Positions 1 to 4,978 of a stretch of 5,161 nucleotides of DNA are shown piece after piece (the first letter of the stretch is position 1; the number at the start of each line of letters is the position of its first letter). The DNA comes from Microcoleaceae cyanobacterium UBA11344 (lineage in GTDB: Bacteria; Cyanobacteriota; Cyanobacteriia; Cyanobacteriales; Microcoleaceae), in the NCBI GenBank assembly GCA_003483675.1, contig DMYK01000318.1, positions 1-5,161 on the forward strand, read 5' to 3'. The notes below the pieces were generated by a model, which was given only the letters and a program-made list of their open reading frames with translations, was not told where the DNA came from and ran no database searches. Both the position numbers and the translations under genes were made by a program.

Positions 1-1
1 G

Positions 2-211
2 GCACCAAGAGCTGGGGTTGAATGGCTGGTGCCAGATGAGGGTAGAGAGTCCTCGGTCTGGGGAACCAGCAGTGATGCTTCAATTGTAGAGTTAGCAAAT
101 AACCTGTTTGCTGTTTGGGCTGGAGTTTACACTCCCGACGACGGCGTGCGATCGGCAGCCCGGTTTCGGGTGGTGACAGCACCTTATGTAATTAGACCGC
201 ATAAAATATAA
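2..211 (+). CDS. C-terminal end of an unrecognised protein (5' truncated by window edge)
   Basis: The frame is open from the first complete codon at position 2 to a TAA at 209-211, giving 69 residues. An internal GTG at 29 could serve as a start, but the frame is open upstream of it, so this is more likely the tail of a longer gene. The visible part is mixed polar and hydrophobic, with a segment reading FAVWAGVYTPDDGVRSAARF followed by a short basic end (RPHKI). There is no membrane segment, metal motif or repeat. I do not recognise the family and assign no function. It could be the end of a secreted or beta-rich domain, judging only from its alternating hydrophobic pattern. The hairpins at 236-263 lie 25 bp downstream and may mark the end of its transcript. 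Confidence 0.5.
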   Translation, partial: APRAGVEWLVPDEGRESSVWGTSSDASIVELANNLFAVWAGVYTPDDGVRSAARFRVVTAPYVIRPHKI

Positions 212-235
212 ATTTGTGAGATTTTAAGTAGGGAT

Positions 236-263
236 AAATCCAGATTCAAACTGGATTTGAATC
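236..263. repeat. two mutually exclusive hairpins downstream of the first gene
   Basis: AAATCCAG (236-243) pairs perfectly with CTGGATTT (251-258) around a 7-base loop. GATTCAAA (243-250) pairs perfectly with TTTGAATC (256-263) around a 5-base loop. The two 8-bp stems share bases, so only one can form at a time. Position, 25 bp after a stop codon, suggests transcript 3'-end formation or stabilisation. There is no T-tract after either stem on the + strand, so it is not a standard intrinsic terminator. Function is inference only. Confidence 0.4.
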
Positions 264-407
264 AAAAATAGGTCGAAGTTTTATAGAGGTTGGCAAACCA
301 GCAAATAACAATTAACCAGGGGAATGGGAGGGAGAGGGATAATTAAAAATAAAAAAATCCAAATTAAAGATTGGGATGGAAAGGAAACCAGAAGTAGAAC
401 CAAGAGA
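264..407. other. AT-rich intergenic spacer without a recognisable gene
   Basis: This stretch holds A-rich runs (about 340-368) and purine-rich GGGAGGGAGAGGG-type sequence (about 321-338). The short open frames crossing it on both strands have low-complexity translations and no homology I recognise. I see no tRNA, no promoter I would defend and no gene. Confidence 0.5.
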
Positions 408-429
408 GGGCACGGCAATGCCGATGCCC
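408..429. repeat. GC-rich palindrome of a dispersed cyanobacterial type
   Basis: GGGCA (408-412) and CGG (413-415) pair with CCG (421-423) and TGCCC (425-429) around the loop CAATG, leaving one bulged A at 424. The pattern GGCACGGCAATGCCGTGCC is, from memory, common between genes in many cyanobacterial genomes; this copy has one extra base on its right arm. It ends 22 bp before the inferred right end of the IS200/IS605 remnant. No coding role is visible. Confidence 0.5.
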
Positions 430-451
430 CTAGGTCTGACAAAGCTGCTGA

Positions 452-640
452 TTGACATCCTCCCCGCCGTGAACGGTCGGGGATTCCCAAACCTCGTCCT
501 GAACGAAGTGAAGGATCGGTTTCTGCGACCTAGCAAATGCCTCCACCCACAAGGAGTTTTATGGTCTTATGTTCGCGACCCAGACTATTCCCGCTAGCGA
601 GCGCGGTTCTTATGTATCGAATAGCAAAAAGGAATTCTTA
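452..640 (-). ncRNA. possible omega/re RNA scaffold region of the tnpB-deleted element
   Basis: In TnpB systems the guide RNA is transcribed from the 3' end of tnpB through the right end of the element, and its guide is the flanking host sequence. Here the 186 bp between the putative tnpB stop (638-640) and the right end is retained and has several short stems: TCCT/AGGA near 497-515, GGAG/CTCC near 546-561, CCGC/GCGG near 590-605, and the right-end hairpin at 462-482. An RNA from the left-end promoter would cross all of this and enter host DNA at 451, making the minus-strand complement of about 432-451 the guide. Transcription and function are inference; the structure could equally be relic DNA. 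Confidence 0.25.
462..482 (-). repeat. right-end hairpin of the IS200/IS605 remnant
   Basis: On the + strand CCCCG (462-466) plus CCG (467-469) pair with CGG (474-476) and CGGGG (478-482) around a TGAA loop, leaving a single bulged base at 477 (T on +, A on the element's own strand). Irregular hairpins with an extrahelical base are the TnpA recognition structures of this family. The stem is followed on the minus strand by AGGATGTCAA, where the element is inferred to end. Confidence 0.75.
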
Positions 641-772
641 CGGATTGTCTTGATTCAAGGGATGTTTACCATTGCCCCATCCTATGCCTCCCGGTCTACC
701 GATTTTTCTGCCCCGTTGCGATTTTTCCCAAGCTTTGTGGTTAGGGTTGATGTCTCCATCGTCGCGGGTGGG
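638..772 (-). pseudogene. tnpB: 3' remnant of tnpB (IS200/IS605 family RNA-guided nuclease)
   Basis: One minus-strand frame is open from just inside an upstream TGA (773-775) to TAA at 638-640, about 44 codons. It contains DDGDINPN, followed after about ten residues by RGRKIGRPGG and a tail ending KHPLNQDNP. A glycine/aspartate patch, a basic GRK patch and a short tail is how many cyanobacterial TnpB proteins end after their zinc finger and final catalytic Asp. All catalytic parts (RuvC-like motifs, CxxC zinc finger) are missing, so an internal deletion of roughly 1.1 kb is inferred between the left end and this tail. No start codon is suitably placed. The assignment rests on position inside a recognised element and a loose motif match, so it is moderate at best. 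Confidence 0.5.
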
Positions 773-787
773 TCATTGACCATGTAT

Positions 788-796
788 ATTCTAGCA
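788..796 (-). promoter_or_regulatory. extended -10 promoter in the element's left end, reading into the element
   Basis: On the minus strand the sequence reads TGC-TAGAAT (796-788), an extended -10 box matching the TATAAT consensus at five of six bases. A TTGACG lies only 8 bp upstream (807-802), too close to act as its -35. The site follows the left-end hairpin, where tnpB promoters of related elements lie. It points away from the 851 gene and toward the tnpB remnant and right end, with a start predicted near 781. Confidence 0.45.
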
Positions 797-808
797 CAAA
801 ACGTCAAG

Positions 809-825
809 CCGTGCTACAAGCACGG
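809..825 (-). repeat. left-end hairpin of the IS200/IS605 remnant
   Basis: CCGTGCT (809-815) pairs perfectly with AGCACGG (819-825) around a 3-base loop. A second small stem, GGGTT (825-829) with AACCC (833-837), overlaps its outer edge. A hairpin followed outward by a GGGTTTTCAACCC-like sequence is the left-end pattern I recognise from cyanobacterial IS200/IS605 elements. Confidence 0.75.
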
Positions 826-850
826 GGTTTTCAACCCAATTTTCCGATAA

Positions 851-3463
851 ATGAATACGCTCTCCTCGTTGATGCGGCAGATTGAGCAGCTAGGGCCTGG
901 GCGCTCGCTGCGGCAACACATTGCTAAGATGCACAATGGTGGCATGAAAGCAGATCTCGATCGCCCAGGCGGGAGTCTCCTGAACGGTTGGCTGCGCTCG
1001 ACTTCCGCTCGACTTGATAGTTTTACTCCTTCTCAAAGTAAAACTTCCAAATCGTACCTCAAAAATCCAGCCCGTTCCCCCCTATTGCTGCTGATAGCAG
1101 TAGTTTCCCTCAGCAGCACTCTTGGGCACCGCTTCTATAACCAGCCGAAACTGGATGTGGGAACCTTATCTCCTCAAACGATTAAGGCACCACGGACAGC
1201 AAGCATTGCGGATTACAAAACGACAGAAGAGCAGCGGACAAATGCGCGGATAGGGGCTGTAGCGATCTTGAGGCTAGATCCGGGGGTCGATCGCCAAATT
1301 TATCAAGAATTGCAACTATTTTTGCAACAGGGCAACGAACTGCGCTCTGCTGCGGGATCGTTTCCGTTGGTGTCCTCTTCGATCCTCTCAACGGCGGTTC
1401 AGCTTTACCTGCGGGGCTGTGCGGAGTGGGAGTGGCGATCGATTTTGGCGCAAGTGGGTGACGGCGGTGCAACTTCTGGGCGGTTGAGTTGGGAGTCGCC
1501 GGGAACTCGTGTACAGACGGCGAACCAATCTCAGCAGGATGCTGTGGCTCAACTGCAAGCTTACAGTCGATCGGTCACTGCATCAGAATTCAAAAGCCTG
1601 ACAGACAGTATCGACTTAGCTCGCAGGCGCTATCTCAATACTTTGGATGCTATGGCCAAACAATCAGTTTCCGGGTACGGACTAATTTACGATACTTCGC
1701 TGTTTGATTTGTCCGATGCAGCTTGGCAAGAAACCCAAACGGGTATCAGTTTGGCGGCAAAAATGATGCTGGCTCAAGGTATTCCCCAGGGGTTGCCGAA
1801 AGAGGTTTTGAAGGAAGCGGCGAGACTGCAAGTCAGGGAGCGAGTGCCTTCTGTTTCCCAAGCTTTGGCGGTTGAGGCTTTAACGGCGATTTTGCAGCCA
1901 AATCTGGTTAGAGATCCCGAGGGAACCAAACAGCTAGCTGAATTGGCTGCGAAAAAGGTGAAACCGGTGACGATCGTCGTGGAGCAAGGCGAGACAATTG
2001 TGGCAGAAGGAGAGATCATTTCTGGGCAAGATTTCGTGTTGCTGGATTATTTTGGTTTAAGCAGGCGGGGAGTGAATTGGCTGGGGCTGGCGGGGTTTGT
2101 GTGCTTAGTCGGTGGGGCCATTGCGATCGTACTGCTGGTAGAGAGGCATTACCGCTTGCGCCGGAGAGATCATTTGCTGCTGTTGTTGTTGACTTTGAGC
2201 GCGCCGGTGCTGGTGAGTTTGGGGCTGCCTTGGACGAGTTTGCCTGCGATCGGCATATTAGCCGGTGGCTTCTACGGTTCGGCGGTGGGAGTGACTGTGG
2301 TGGGGCTGCTGTCGGTGGTGCTACCCATTGGCTTGGAACTTGACTTGATCCATTTGGTGGCTAGCGCGGCGGCGGGATTGCTGGGTGCTTTCATGTCGGG
2401 GCGGCTGCGATCGCGCGAGGAATTGGCTCTTTTGGGCGTGGCGATCGGCTTGACTCAGAGCATGATTTATCTCCTGGGGACTTTAATTGCCAGCGCTGCT
2501 TCGGGTTCAATTTGGTACGTTTTGCTCGGTAGCGTGGGTTCCCAAGGTTTAGCCGGTTTGGCTTGGAGTGTTGTGGCGATCGGCTTGAGCCCTTATTTAG
2601 AACACGTTTTTGACTTGATTACACCAATCCGACTGGCGGAATTGGCTAATCCCAACCGCCCGCTGTTGAAGAAGTTGGCTGCGGAGGCTCCGGGGACTTT
2701 TCAGCACACGCTGTTTGTGGCTAGTTTGGCGGAGGCGGCGGCGCGGGAACTCGGCTGCAATGTGGAGCTGGTCAGGACTGGGACATTATACCACGATATT
2801 GGAAAAATGCACGATCCGATCGGATTTTGCGAAAATCAAATGGGCGGCGTCAATAAACATGATGAAATGAATGACCCTTGGGCGAGTGCTGATCTGATTA
2901 AAAAGCACGTTAGCGAAGGGTTGGTGATGGCGCGTAAGCATCGATTACCTAAAACGATTCAGGCATTTATCCCGGAACACCAAGGAACAATGTTGATCGC
3001 GTATTTCTATCACCAAGCGCTGCAAATTGCTGCTCTTGAAGCGGCTCAAGAGGCGGCTCAAGAGGCGGCTCAAGAGGCGGCTCAAGAGGCGGCTCTTGAA
3101 ACAGCAGATTTAAAGAATACTTTAACCGATGCTGAAAGTCCAAAATTGAAATTTAAAACTCGTGAAGTGAGGGAGGAGGATTTTCGCTACGATGGGCCAA
3201 TTCCGCAGTCGCGGGAAACGGGGATTTTGATGGTGGCGGATTCTTGTGAGGCGGCTTTGCGATCGCTCAAGGATGCCACCCATGAAGAGGCTTTGAACAT
3301 GGTTAATAAGATTTTGAGGGCTCGCTGGCAGGATAATCAGTTGATTGATTCGGGTTTGACGCGGGAGGATATGTCTCTAATTGCGGAGATTTTTGTGCGG
3401 GTTTGGGAACAGTTCAATCATAAGCGTATTGCTTATCCTAGTGCGGTTTTTACTCCTAGATAA
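851..3463 (+). CDS. pgpH: PgpH/YqfF-type 7TM-HD phosphohydrolase, predicted cyclic di-AMP phosphodiesterase
   Basis: The 870-residue inner-membrane protein has the family's order: cytosolic N-terminus (1-76), one membrane segment (about 77-93), an extracytoplasmic 7TMR-HDED region (about 94-408), a multi-pass 7TM block (about 409-582) and a cytosolic HD domain (about 610-860). Candidate metal ligands are H619 (FQHT), H648-D649 (YHDIGK), H686 (KKHV), H710 (PEHQG) and D797 (ADSCEAA). Family members hydrolyse c-di-AMP to pApA, a nucleotide linked to potassium and osmotic control; the substrate here is inferred. The residue after H710 is Gln where characterised homologues such as the Listeria protein have His. 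A repeat-expanded linker (728-770) interrupts the HD domain. An in-frame TAA at 848-850 precedes the ATG, so the start cannot lie upstream, and MNTLSSLMRQIEQL resembles related N-termini. No Shine-Dalgarno is visible. The IS200/IS605 remnant ends just upstream, so expression signals may be displaced. Confidence 0.9.
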   Translation: MNTLSSLMRQIEQLGPGRSLRQHIAKMHNGGMKADLDRPGGSLLNGWLRSTSARLDSFTPSQSKTSKSYLKNPARSPLLLLIAVVSLSSTLGHRFYNQPKLDVGTLSPQTIKAPRTASIADYKTTEEQRTNARIGAVAILRLDPGVDRQIYQELQLFLQQGNELRSAAGSFPLVSSSILSTAVQLYLRGCAEWEWRSILAQVGDGGATSGRLSWESPGTRVQTANQSQQDAVAQLQAYSRSVTASEFKSLTDSIDLARRRYLNTLDAMAKQSVSGYGLIYDTSLFDLSDAAWQETQTGISLAAKMMLAQGIPQGLPKEVLKEAARLQVRERVPSVSQALAVEALTAILQPNLVRDPEGTKQLAELAAKKVKPVTIVVEQGETIVAEGEIISGQDFVLLDYFGLSRRGVNWLGLAGFVCLVGGAIAIVLLVERHYRLRRRDHLLLLLLTLSAPVLVSLGLPWTSLPAIGILAGGFYGSAVGVTVVGLLSVVLPIGLELDLIHLVASAAAGLLGAFMSGRLRSREELALLGVAIGLTQSMIYLLGTLIASAASGSIWYVLLGSVGSQGLAGLAWSVVAIGLSPYLEHVFDLITPIRLAELANPNRPLLKKLAAEAPGTFQHTLFVASLAEAAARELGCNVELVRTGTLYHDIGKMHDPIGFCENQMGGVNKHDEMNDPWASADLIKKHVSEGLVMARKHRLPKTIQAFIPEHQGTMLIAYFYHQALQIAALEAAQEAAQEAAQEAAQEAALETADLKNTLTDAESPKLKFKTREVREEDFRYDGPIPQSRETGILMVADSCEAALRSLKDATHEEALNMVNKILRARWQDNQLIDSGLTREDMSLIAEIFVRVWEQFNHKRIAYPSAVFTPR
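3038..3097 (+). repeat. in-frame 12-bp tandem repeat encoding EAAQ units
   Basis: Five consecutive 12-bp units encode EAAQ four times, then EAAL (residues 730-749). The core unit GAGGCGGCTCAA is exact three times (3050-3085); the first unit starts GAA and the last ends CTT. GCTCTTGAA flanks both sides (3032-3040 and 3092-3100). The repeat lies between the PEHQG motif and the EEDFRYDGPIPQ segment of the HD domain, where homologues have a short linker. The predicted structure is an alanine-rich charged helix. Unit length is a multiple of three, so gain or loss of units would keep the frame. Confidence 0.95.
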
Positions 3464-3490
3464 GGGGAATTTGGATGGAAAGAGTTTTTT

Positions 3491-3520
3491 AACCGCAGAT
3501 GAACGCGGATAAACGCAGAT
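3491..3520. repeat. three 10-bp tandem repeats between convergent genes
   Basis: AACCGCAGAT, GAACGCGGAT and AAACGCAGAT stand in direct succession in the 71-bp gap between the PgpH stop and the permease stop. Sequences of the type CGCAGATAAACGCAGAT are, from memory, widely dispersed between genes in cyanobacteria and other bacteria; their role is unknown to me. I see no hairpin-plus-T-tract terminator for either gene here. Confidence 0.7.
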
Positions 3521-3534
3521 TTTTGATGTTGATT

Positions 3535-4401
3535 TTATCCTTTAACTCCGGTGGCTGTTTCTGTGGGTACAATGTATTTCTGCAATATCAAAAATAGTCC
3601 TAAAACTGGTACAATGGAAATAATGGAACCCGCCGCAACTAAACGCCAATCTAAGGAAAATGTCCCGGCTAAATTGGCGACTCCTAGGGGTAATGTGTAA
3701 TATTCTGGTCTGTCTAAAACTAGCAGTGGCCACAAAAAGTCGCTCCAAGAACCGATAAATACGAAAATTCCTAATGTGACTAATGCTGGCTTAATTGCTG
3801 GAATCATTATGTGCCACCAAATCCCTAGTTCGCTACAGCCGTCGATGCGGGCGGCTTCTTCTAGTTCTTTGGGAACTGCGAGGAATGCTTGTCTCAGTAA
3901 AAATATGCCGAAGGCTGATGCTAATCCGGGAAAGATTACGCCTAAATAACTATTTTTTAGTCCTAGTTGTACTGTCAATACATATAGGGGAATCATCACG
4001 ATTTGGAAGGGAATCATGATTGTGGAAATGATGGTAATTAATATGGCTTCGCGGCCGCGAAAGTTGATCCGGGCTAATGGATAAGCTGCTAGGGCACAAA
4101 AGAGGACGTTGATGCTAACTGTGAGGGTGGCGATGAGGGTGCTGTTGAATAGGTAGCGCCCGAAGGGGTTGGTTTGCCAAACTTTGATGAAGTTTTGCAG
4201 GGTTGGCTGTTGTGGCCAAAGTTGCGGGGGAAATTGAAAGATGTTTTCGGTTGGGGATTTGAGGGAGGTGCTGAGCAGCCACAGCATGGGGAATAGCATT
4301 AAAAGGGCGATCGCACTCATCATGCTATACATCCACAGGGTTTTCCACTGGGAGGGAGTTGTGTTTGGGGAATTTGGTTTTTTAGTTTGGAAATTGTTCA
4401 T
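3535..4401 (-). CDS. carbohydrate ABC transporter permease, MalG type
   Basis: The 288-residue integral membrane subunit of a sugar importer (CUT1 class) would form half of the channel and pass the substrate inward using a cytosolic ATPase. About six membrane segments are visible (roughly 24-46, 84-106, 117-140, 150-172, 203-226, 255-276). The cytosolic EAA loop that docks the ATPase is intact: E182-A183-A184, D187-G188, and P201 in [10 protein letters not shown]. The end, [12 protein letters not shown], is typical of MalG-like proteins. I chose the ATG at 4401 because the frame upstream runs antisense through rpsF with non-protein-like sequence. An ATG at 4452 (17 residues more) is possible but would overlap most of the rpsF leader. 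Neither start has a clear ribosome binding site. No partner permease, binding protein or ATPase is in the window, so the substrate is unknown; cyanobacterial relatives include the glucosylglycerol/sucrose transporter subunit GgtD (low confidence). Confidence 0.9.
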   Translation of the reverse strand: MNNFQTKKPNSPNTTPSQWKTLWMYSMMSAIALLMLFPMLWLLSTSLKSPTENIFQFPPQLWPQQPTLQNFIKVWQTNPFGRYLFNSTLIATLTVSINVLFCALAAYPLARINFRGREAILITIISTIMIPFQIVMIPLYVLTVQLGLKNSYLGVIFPGLASAFGIFLLRQAFLAVPKELEEAARIDGCSELGIWWHIMIPAIKPALVTLGIFVFIGSWSDFLWPLLVLDRPEYYTLPLGVANLAGTFSLDWRLVAAGSIISIVPVLGLFLILQKYIVPTETATGVKG

Positions 4402-4415
4402 CTTTGGGTTATGAT
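4387..4415 (+). promoter_or_regulatory. predicted rpsF promoter overlapping the permease start
   Basis: TTGGAA (4387-4392) and TATGAT (4410-4415) are separated by 17 bp. The -10 box matches consensus at five of six bases and the -35 at four of six. Transcription would start near 4422, giving an rpsF leader of about 46 bases. The -35 box and half the spacer lie within the first codons of the oppositely oriented permease gene. Confidence 0.5.
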
Positions 4416-4426
4416 TGTAAGTCCTT

Positions 4427-4440
4427 GCTTCGCGAGAAGC
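4427..4440 (+). promoter_or_regulatory. small hairpin with GNRA loop in the rpsF leader
   Basis: GCTTC (4427-4431) pairs with GAAGC (4436-4440) around the tetraloop GCGA, a stable GNRA loop closed by a C-G pair. It lies near the start of the predicted rpsF transcript, 12 bases before the ribosome binding site. It could stabilise the mRNA or bind a regulator. Similar GCTTCGCGAGAAGC palindromes may be dispersed repeats in cyanobacteria, so a regulatory role is only inference. Confidence 0.45.
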
Positions 4441-4452
4441 CTTGTTGTCCAT

Positions 4453-4458
4453 AAGGGG
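4453..4458 (+). promoter_or_regulatory. Shine-Dalgarno site that fixes the rpsF start
   Basis: AAGGGG ends 9 bases before the ATG at 4468. It is the clearest ribosome binding site in the window and selects this ATG over an in-frame ATG at 4387 that lies inside the permease gene. Confidence 0.75.
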
Positions 4459-4467
4459 ATTTTTGGC

Positions 4468-4800
4468 ATGAAACCGTTTATTTACGAAACAATGTACATT
4501 TTGCGCCCAGATATGGGTGAAGAAATGACCGATCAGGCGATCGCGAAATATCAAACTATTTTGCGCGATCAAGGTGCTCAAAATATCGAAACTCAGCACC
4601 GTGGCAAGCGTCGTTTGGCTTATGAAATCGGCAAGCACCGGGACGGAGTATACGTTCAAATGAACTACACAGCTCCTGGAAGTGCAATTTTTCCCCTGGA
4701 GCGCGCGATGCGTCTGACTGAGGATGTGATTCGCTATTTGACGATCAAGCAAGATGTGCCTGATGCTCCTGAAGCTGAGCCGGAAGCGGAAGTAGCTTAG
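4468..4800 (+). CDS. rpsF: 30S ribosomal protein S6
   Basis: The 110-residue protein matches S6 along its whole length. S6 binds the central domain of 16S rRNA together with S18 in the small subunit. Visible family features are the opening strand [14 protein letters not shown] (6-19), the basic block [11 protein letters not shown] (44-54), the strand GVYVQMNY (60-67) and the helix-strand [19 protein letters not shown] (78-96). The acidic, alanine-rich tail (97-110) is usual in cyanobacterial S6. The start follows AAGGGG at good spacing and gives the standard N-terminus MKPFIYET. No rpsR or ssb follows, unlike the rpsF-ssb-rpsR operon of many other bacteria; the gene appears to be monocistronic here. 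A frame open upstream to 4387 is chance overlap with the permease. Confidence 0.97.
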   Translation: MKPFIYETMYILRPDMGEEMTDQAIAKYQTILRDQGAQNIETQHRGKRRLAYEIGKHRDGVYVQMNYTAPGSAIFPLERAMRLTEDVIRYLTIKQDVPDAPEAEPEAEVA

Positions 4801-4832
4801 TAGGAATCTTGCACAGTCAATAAAGCTTTTGA

Positions 4833-4854
4833 GGGCGGGCTCTGGGGCCCACCC
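4833..4854 (+). terminator. GC-rich hairpin after rpsF, possible transcript end
   Basis: GGGCGGGC (4833-4840) pairs with GCCCACCC (4847-4854) with one C-A mismatch and a 6-base loop, 32 bases after the rpsF stop. No T-tract follows, so it is not a textbook intrinsic terminator; it may still end or protect the transcript, as U-less hairpins are common after cyanobacterial genes. Confidence 0.4.
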
Positions 4855-4881
4855 CACAATCCAATTGACTCTTTGTTTGTA

Positions 4882-4902
4882 GAACAGGCATCTTGCCTGT
4901 TC
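4882..4902. repeat. perfect 9-bp palindromic hairpin of dispersed type
   Basis: GAACAGGCA (4882-4890) pairs perfectly with TGCCTGTTC (4894-4902) around TCT. CATCTTGC (4889-4896) can alternatively pair with GCAAGATG (4914-4921), so two structures compete. Sequences of the form GAACAGGCATCTTGCCTGTTC are, from memory, frequent between genes of Oscillatoria/Microcoleus-type genomes. No T-tract follows on either strand. Confidence 0.6.
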
Positions 4903-4978
4903 ATAAAAATGGTGCAAGATGTCAGTTTCCGACTAAATTTTCACCAATCGGCAGAGCCTGGTAACAAGCAGAAAAACC

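Larger units (their letters stand above)
452..834 (-). mobile_element. decayed IS200/IS605-family element lacking transposase (MITE/PATE-like)
   Basis: Read on the minus strand, the left end near 834 carries a perfect 7-bp hairpin (825-809), followed by a promoter-like site. The right end near 452 carries an imperfect hairpin (482-462) followed by GGATGTCAA, the kind of right end I recognise from cyanobacterial tnpB-bearing IS200/IS605 elements. There are no terminal inverted repeats or target duplication, as expected for this single-strand 'peel and paste' family. No tnpA is present, and only the apparent 3' tail of tnpB remains (638-772), so the element is non-autonomous and could move only with a TnpA supplied from elsewhere. 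Exact ends are uncertain by a few bases: TTGA on the minus strand at 834-831 is a possible left cleavage site and TCAA at 455-452 the right end. It sits directly upstream of the 851 gene. Confidence 0.75.
4806..4920. repeat. 9-bp inverted repeats bracketing the region after rpsF
   Basis: ATCTTGCAC (4806-4814) and GTGCAAGAT (4912-4920) are exact reverse complements, 97 bp apart, beginning 6 bp after the rpsF stop. They enclose two further hairpins (4833-4854 and 4882-4902). The whole could be a small composite palindromic repeat or MITE-like unit of about 115 bp, or a long-range closing stem in the rpsF 3' region. No coding frame is evident. Confidence 0.4.

Noticed and set aside
452..480. TTGACA at 452-457 as a + strand -35 box
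   Set aside because: No -10 box lies at 16-18 bp (475-480 reads GGTCGG), and the bases belong to the transposon right end.
281..597. Several 60-75 codon frames on both strands
   Set aside because: Low-complexity or repeat-derived translations covering an AT-rich spacer, a palindrome and the IS right end, with no ribosome binding sites.
569..850. 93-codon + strand frame ending directly before the 851 gene
   Set aside because: It crosses the IS remnant against its orientation, includes the left-end hairpin, has no family match and ends at the element boundary.
1182..2343. Other-frame ORFs of 70-96 codons overlapping pgpH
   Set aside because: They are shadows within a strongly supported 870-residue coding region.
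3038..3097. CRISPR-like array
   Set aside because: Units are 12 bp with no spacers and are in frame inside a protein; this is a coding tandem repeat.
4387..4467. N-terminal extension of rpsF to an upstream ATG
   Set aside because: It lies inside the opposite-strand permease gene and upstream of a strong ribosome binding site; S6 proteins start at MKPFIYET.
4422..4467. S6:S18 autoregulatory RNA motif in the rpsF leader
   Set aside because: The leader is short and has only a 5-bp GNRA hairpin, without the CCG-bulge structure expected of that motif.
4402..4917. Minus-strand frame that would extend the permease by 172 residues
   Set aside because: It runs antisense through the whole of rpsF and the repeat spacer, and its translation is not protein-like. 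The permease family begins close to MNNF at 4401.
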